This document shows positions 60,137 through 64,000 of a stretch of 64,000 nt of DNA, in pieces. Source of the stretch: Desertibacillus haloalkaliphilus (GTDB lineage Bacteria > Bacillota > Bacilli > Bacillales > KJ1-10-99); the NCBI RefSeq assembly GCF_019039105.1, contig NZ_JAHPIV010000001.1, positions 302,612-366,611 of the forward strand, in the 5' to 3' direction. A program made the position numbers and the translations under genes. How positions within the stretch are numbered: position 1 is the stretch's first letter; every line of letters begins with the position of its first letter. Under the pieces are notes generated by a model. The model searched no databases and had not been told where the DNA came from. It worked only from the letters and a program-made list of their open reading frames with translations.

Positions 60137-61519
60137 TTATTCGTCTTCTTCCTTAAATCCTAAAATCCACGTAGCAACAAACGCACCGACAATCGCAATG
60201 ACTAAACCGATTAAATAATTGATGACATTGTCCATGCCGAGCGGTGCAGCAATGGCGATCATTGGAATACCTGTTAATCCATATGCATTTGCAACAACGT
60301 TTGTGAGGACGACATATCCACCACCGAGCGCACCACCAATCATCGCACCGATAAATGGCTTACGATATTTTAAGTTAACCCCGAAAATAACTGGCTCTGT
60401 AATTCCTAAGAACGCTGATAATGAGGCTGGTAAAGAAATTTCCTTTGTCTTTGCGAGCTTTGACTTGAAGAAGACTGCAAGTCCTGCTCCCCCTTGCGCA
60501 ACGTTTGACATCGCCCAAATTGGTAGTAAGTAGTTGAAACCAAGGCTTGCAATTAAGCCGGCTTCAATCGCATGGAAGCTGTGGTGAACCCCTGTAATAA
60601 CAATCGCTGAATACAATCCACCGAAGATTAACCCAGCAAAGACACCGCCATAATTATAAATAAGATTTAACACTTCAGTAATTCCGTCACCAATAAAGTT
60701 CCCAACTGGTCCAACAACTAGCATCGCAATAAATCCTGTTAAGATAACCGTTACAAACGGCGTAACAATTAAGTCAATCGCATTCGGTACAACCTTGCGT
60801 AGATTTCTTTCAATTTTACTCATAAACCAAACAACAAGTAACACAGGAATAACTGTCCCTTGATATCCGATTAAAGCGACATCAAACCCTAAGAACGTAA
60901 TGTAATCTGGCGTTGCATCACCTAAAATCCACGGGTTTAAAAGAGCAGGGTGCGTCATGATTCCACCCATAACGGCTCCTAAATAAGGATTTCCACCAAA
61001 TTCTTTGGCGGCACTAACACCGATTAAGATCGGTAAAATAATGAAGGCTGCACTAGAGAAAATATCTAAAAACACGATTAATGAGCTATCCGGCTCGACC
61101 CATTCAAATGCTTGCATCATCCCAAGAAGTCCCATCAATAAACCGCTTGCAACGATGGCAGGAATAATTGGTACAAAGATATTTGATAACGTTCTCGCAA
61201 TTCTTGCAAATGGATTCATCTTCTTCTTAACAGCCTCTTTATGATCATCTGAATCATCATTTGTATCAATCCCAGCGAGCCCGGCAAATTCAGCAAAAAC
61301 TTTATTTACCATTCCTGTTCCAAAAATAATTTGAAACTGTCCCGAGCTTAAAAACGCCCCTTTCACTCCATCTATTTTTTCAATTTCCTTTTTATCTGCC
61401 TTGTCATCGTCCGCTAACACAATCCGCAAACGTGTTGCACAATGCGTTGCACTGACAATATTTTCCTTACCACCTAATAATGGTAACAACTGCTTTGCAC
61501 TTTCTTTTGGATCCATCAT
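60137..61519 (-). CDS. sacP: Sucrose-specific PTS enzyme IIBC
   Basis: A 460-residue EIIBC. The IIB domain carries the phosphocysteine in IVSATHCATRLRIVL (about residue 28). A linker with Asp/Glu-rich segment precedes a IIC domain with about ten helices (e.g. HHSFHAIEAGLIASLGFNYLLPIWAM; GITEPVIFGVNLKYRKPF). No IIA domain is present, so a glucose-type IIA from another protein must supply phosphate. ATG 61519 has GGAGAAAGGG upstream. First structural gene after the RAT switch. Confidence 0.96.
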   Translation of the reverse strand: MMDPKESAKQLLPLLGGKENIVSATHCATRLRIVLADDDKADKKEIEKIDGVKGAFLSSGQFQIIFGTGMVNKVFAEFAGLAGIDTNDDSDDHKEAVKKKMNPFARIARTLSNIFVPIIPAIVASGLLMGLLGMMQAFEWVEPDSSLIVFLDIFSSAAFIILPILIGVSAAKEFGGNPYLGAVMGGIMTHPALLNPWILGDATPDYITFLGFDVALIGYQGTVIPVLLVVWFMSKIERNLRKVVPNAIDLIVTPFVTVILTGFIAMLVVGPVGNFIGDGITEVLNLIYNYGGVFAGLIFGGLYSAIVITGVHHSFHAIEAGLIASLGFNYLLPIWAMSNVAQGGAGLAVFFKSKLAKTKEISLPASLSAFLGITEPVIFGVNLKYRKPFIGAMIGGALGGGYVVLTNVVANAYGLTGIPMIAIAAPLGMDNVINYLIGLVIAIVGAFVATWILGFKEEDE

Positions 61520-61657
61520 GAACAACCCTTTCTCCATTCCTATTCGATTGTTACCTTTACGAAGGTCTTCATCATGTAGTGGGAGTTTTTATCTAAAAAT
61601 GTGCACCTTTTTAGCATTCATCCGTCTAACTACAAGACCAAGATTCAAAATGAGCGT

Positions 61658-61757
61658 AAAAAAAGACCTAAAATATACAAAGGTGGCCTCATTTCGATAC
61701 AAAGGGGCCATTCCCTCATACATTTTAGGTCTTGCCTGCATAATCAGTAACAATCCT
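61658..61757 (-). promoter_or_regulatory. RAT antiterminator and overlapping terminator for the sucrose operon
   Basis: Minus strand: the ribonucleic antiterminator AGGATTGTTACTGATTATGC then AGGCAAGACCTAAAA (61757-61723) matches SacT/SacY RAT sites. The terminator AGACCTAAAAT...ATTTTAGGTCT plus T run (to 61658) overlaps its 3' end, so RAT binding should prevent termination. Confidence 0.9.
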
Positions 61758-61826
61758 ACAATATTCGTTTGGATATCTTATGATTAAGAGTCTACATTTT
61801 TCGATATTGGCTGTCAACAGGAATTC

Positions 61827-62654
61827 TTACACTTTTTCCATTAGCCTTTGAATATGAAGACTAATATAACCAATCTCTGAAACCGGAAACTTAACCTGAT
61901 ATTCGTCTTTTAAGTAAGCGGAAACCTGGGCGGCAATTGTATACGCCTGTTGATATTTTTCTTCGATCATAGCTAACATCTCAGCATCCATCGTATGAAA
62001 TGGTTGTTTTGTTTCAATCCGATTTAAGGCAAAGCGGATGTGAGTCACAAGGCGCTGATAGGAAATCCCTTCTTCATCAAGCTTTTGATTGAGTTTCCGC
62101 TCAATCAACTGAATGACCTCATTGATCATCGTTGTTTGCTCAAGAGCATGGTGCATATTTTTCGTATGAATCTTTGCGGTATGAATATGAAGGGCGATAT
62201 GTCCAGCTTCATCGATCGGCATATCGAGTTCGAGACGCTCGTTGATGAGATTTCTAGCCCATACTCCTATAGAAAATTCTTCTTTATATAAGGTCTTAAT
62301 TTCATTCAATAGCTTGTTTTGAATCGGATACCCTTGCCGAAAACGTTCAATCGCAAACGAGATGTGATCACTAAGTGCAATATGAATGTGGTCATTAAGT
62401 GGAACTTGAAGCTGACCTTCAGCATAACTGATCACTTCTTCGGCAATTTCAATATGCTCTTCGGGCAATGTTGTTAACAAGTCTTGAAATTTTTGATTGC
62501 CTTCCTTCATAACAAAAATCTTTTCAATTTTTGTCTTGGTAATGATGTCGTTTTTCTTCTTTTGGAAGGCAATCCCATTACCCATCACAATCTTTTCATG
62601 CCCACTTTCCTTAACGACAACCGCATTATTATTTAATATCTTATTTATTCTCAC
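61827..62654 (-). CDS. sacT: BglG/SacT-family transcriptional antiterminator
   Basis: A 275-residue antiterminator. An N-terminal CAT RNA-binding domain (MRINKILNNNAVVVKESGHEKIVMGNGIAFQKKKND) binds the RAT of the next operon segment. Two PRD domains follow, with phosphorylatable histidines in DHIHIALSDH and EAGHIALHIHTAKIH (PRD1), and in THIRFALNRI and GYISLHIQRL (PRD2). PTS phosphorylation of these sites sets its activity. It sits directly upstream of the RAT and the sucrose PTS gene. Specificity SacT versus SacY/LicT is inferred from its partner genes. Confidence 0.95.
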   Translation of the reverse strand: MRINKILNNNAVVVKESGHEKIVMGNGIAFQKKKNDIITKTKIEKIFVMKEGNQKFQDLLTTLPEEHIEIAEEVISYAEGQLQVPLNDHIHIALSDHISFAIERFRQGYPIQNKLLNEIKTLYKEEFSIGVWARNLINERLELDMPIDEAGHIALHIHTAKIHTKNMHHALEQTTMINEVIQLIERKLNQKLDEEGISYQRLVTHIRFALNRIETKQPFHTMDAEMLAMIEEKYQQAYTIAAQVSAYLKDEYQVKFPVSEIGYISLHIQRLMEKV

Positions 62655-62780
62655 GTTCGTTCAACTCCTAAGCCGGCACCCTTCTTTGGAAAACACAATC
62701 AGCATAGGTCATTGTAGCAAAATTACTCCCTGCTGAAAAACCATTTCCCTCACCTTTTTGCGGAGGTCATGAAAAAGGGC

Positions 62781-63077
62781 TTAAAGCTTGTCAGAAAACA
62801 CCTCATCTAAGTTACTATAACCGATTTCTTCGCCGTGATTGCCTTGGACGATCCACTCAATTTTTTCGATCATCATTTCACCCTCTTCATTCTTTACATA
62901 AGGCAGGTGAATGGTATATTCTTTGCCACCCTTTTCAACTTTATAGCCAAAATAATAACGATCATCGTCTGCCGGCTGCTCGCGAATATCAATATCATCA
63001 AGGTTATACTTTTGCTTAATTGTATCTAAAGAATTCGTCATTGTATTTAGAATGGTATCTCGAGAAACATAGTCCAT
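62781..63077 (-). CDS. Hypothetical protein, 98 aa
   Basis: A 98-residue acidic protein starting MDYVSRDTILNTMTNSLDTIKQKYNLDDIDIRE, with a strand-rich C-terminal half (KGGKEYTIHLPYVKNEEGEMMIEKIEWIV). AAAGGGAG lies upstream of the ATG at 63077; the longer frame (63143) is not supported. No recognised domain. Confidence 0.65.
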   Translation of the reverse strand: MDYVSRDTILNTMTNSLDTIKQKYNLDDIDIREQPADDDRYYFGYKVEKGGKEYTIHLPYVKNEEGEMMIEKIEWIVQGNHGEEIGYSNLDEVFSDKL

Positions 63078-63127
63078 TATTTTTACTCCCTTTCCGTTAA
63101 GTTCATTCTTAGCTATGTCCAGAACAG

Positions 63128-63162
63128 AAAAAACCAACCCCACATAAAGCAGGGTTAGTTAT
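63128..63162 (-). terminator. Terminator of the 65-aa ORF
   Basis: Minus strand: AACTAACCCTGC...GGGGTTGGTTTTTT stem and T run. Confidence 0.75.
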
Positions 63163-63216
63163 GGGTTTATTGCTATATAAATGTAACCATTACGTTTCTT
63201 TCTCTACCTGCACATC

Positions 63217-63414
63217 TTATCCATTCATTGCTTGCTGTTGATCGATTTGATTGAGCAATTGAATAGCACGTTCGGATCCATTTTGAATACACCGTTTGCG
63301 GACTCTTTCTTTCAATTCATCATCCAACCTTCCGTAAAGCAAGATCGCCTTCGTCTCGTCGGATGTAACAATTTTGCGGTATAACTTTGAAAGCTTCCTC
63401 TCGTCCGTGTCCAT
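63217..63414 (-). CDS. Hypothetical small protein, 65 aa
   Basis: MDTDERKLSKLYRKIVTSDETKAILLYGRLDDELKERVRKRCIQNGSERAIQLLNQIDQQQAMNG: a charged helical protein with one Cys. AAGGGG at a suitable distance upstream of the ATG and a good terminator after it support a real gene. Function unknown. Confidence 0.55.
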   Translation of the reverse strand: MDTDERKLSKLYRKIVTSDETKAILLYGRLDDELKERVRKRCIQNGSERAIQLLNQIDQQQAMNG

Positions 63415-63505
63415 GTTTAATCAATGAATCCCCTTTCTAAAATCATTTATTACATTCTATTTTAAGACGAATGCCTATATAGGTCAATAGGTATTTTTTG
63501 TGGCG

Positions 63506-63585
63506 GGGGTCTGACCCCTTTAAAACATCGATGGCAGTAGGCTCATCGACTCCATTGACCGTTATTTGATGAGGGGTCTGACCCC
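63506..63585. repeat. GGGGTCTGACCCC palindrome pair
   Basis: Two copies of the 13-bp palindrome-like motif GGGGTCTGACCCC (63506-63518 and 63573-63585), 67 bp apart. The second forms the 3' end of the kinase reading frame. Confidence 0.6.
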
Positions 63586-63998
63586 GGCAAAGCAATCTCA
63601 ACAGTCGTTCCTTTGCCGACTTCACTTTCGATTTTTATCGTTCCTTGGTGATGTTCAATAATACTAAAGCACACCATCAAGCCTAATCCAGTGCCATTAT
63701 CTTTCGTTGTATAAAATCTCTGCCCTAATTTCGCAAGCTTATCCTTTGGAATGCCTGGCCCTTGATCCTGACAGCTAATCACGACATGACCTTCTCTTTT
63801 AGAGACATGAAGCGTAATTATCCCAGTAGATGTCATCGCCTCGATCGCATTTTTTAAAATATTAATAAATACTTGCTTGAGTTTGTTTTCATCACAATTA
63901 ACGGTAAGTTGCTCGGTTCCAGGTTCAAATGTCGTTTCTACTTCAATGTTATGAAGAATCGCTTGGGTATTTGCAATCGTGGTTACCGTGTTAATCAT
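63543..63998 (-). CDS. Histidine kinase, C-terminal part (gene continues beyond the window)
   Basis: 151 residues of an HATPase domain: N box NILKNAIEAMTSTG, G1 DQGPGIP, F box GQRFYTTKDNGTG and G2 GTGLGLMVCFSII, then SEVGKGTTVEIALPG. The N-terminal sensor and phosphoacceptor His lie outside the window. It resembles the kinases at 36442 and 50167. The last dozen residues (SDPSSNNGQWSR) are encoded by the GGGGTCTGACCCC repeat region, so the C-terminus seems altered by repeat insertion. Confidence 0.9.
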   Translation of the reverse strand: MINTVTTIANTQAILHNIEVETTFEPGTEQLTVNCDENKLKQVFINILKNAIEAMTSTGIITLHVSKREGHVVISCQDQGPGIPKDKLAKLGQRFYTTKDNGTGLGLMVCFSIIEHHQGTIKIESEVGKGTTVEIALPGSDPSSNNGQWSR

Positions 63999-64000
63999 CG

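Overview
The window is chromosomal DNA of a spore-forming Bacillaceae bacterium. The gene backbone matches the conserved 'yt' region of the Bacillus subtilis chromosome (trmB/ytmQ, ytzH, ytmP, amyX, ytlQ, ytlP, ytkP, ytjP, ytzE, an rsuA-type gene, ytgP, ytfP, leuS, ytqA, ytqB, ytiB, ytpB, ytpA, ytoA, metK, pckA, ytmA, ytkD). These genes come in blocks separated by accessory genes and repeats. A germinant-receptor-like permease and sporulation-type orphan histidine kinases fit an endospore former. The moderate base composition and the many small dispersed repeats suggest the alkaliphilic Bacillus group (Halalkalibacter/Alkalihalobacillus-like); that placement is inference.

Layout. 1-480: tandem copies of a structured dispersed repeat. 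480-4040: trmB, three small hypothetical genes, ytzH and ytmP. 4221-7390: pullulanase and purU. 7422-10720: HicB-like protein, YtlQ-like protein, a first lrgAB pair and thpR. 11.0-15.7 kb: cysteine synthase, PepV-type dipeptidase, DeoR-type HTH protein, RNA pseudouridine synthase and a ProC-like protein. 15.8-18.8 kb: repeats and two SEDS (RodA/FtsW) genes. 19.1-24.4 kb: htpX, a small Pro/Gly-rich protein, cadC-cadA with an in-frame TGA in cadA, and an orphan spore germination permease. 24.5-29.3 kb: ytgP flippase, more structured repeats, yjbQ and ytfP. 29.27-29.45 kb: a strikingly periodic array of DnaA boxes. 29.6-34.9 kb: leuS with a T-box leader, ytqA-ytqB (tRNA wobble modification) and carbonic anhydrase. 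35.2-37.7 kb: a second lrgAB pair and a KinB-like kinase. 37.78-39.69 kb: a 52-bp tandem array split by an IS3-family element. 39.7-48.0 kb: ytpB, ytpA, ytoA, metK with a SAM-I riboswitch, pckA, ytmA, ytkD. 48-57 kb: cold-shock protein, YwpF, doxX with two Rex-like operators, a multi-PAS kinase, patB, a mutT-type gene, small ORFs, LysE exporter, APC permease. 57.5-62.7 kb: a sucrose PTS operon (antiterminator, EIIBC, fructokinase, sucrose-6-phosphate hydrolase) with a RAT/terminator switch. 62.8-64 kb: two small hypotheticals and the 3' part of another histidine kinase.

How the genes work together. Most are housekeeping genes in short operons, many ended by clear intrinsic terminators. Regulation is legible in several places: T-box (leuS), SAM-I (metK), RAT antitermination (sucrose), a CcpN-type site (pckA), CadC-type operators (cadCA), and Rex/FNR-type palindromes (doxX). 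Three histidine kinases lack adjacent response regulators, as phosphorelay kinases do.

The least explained parts are non-coding. They are (i) a family of about 135-nt elements whose hairpins show compensatory base changes among copies, (ii) the 31-bp-period DnaA-box array, (iii) the TGA replacing the first Cys of CadA's CXXC motif, (iv) a 114-nt foldback in the 3' end of the IS3 element, and (v) two orphan terminators with matching C-rich leaders.
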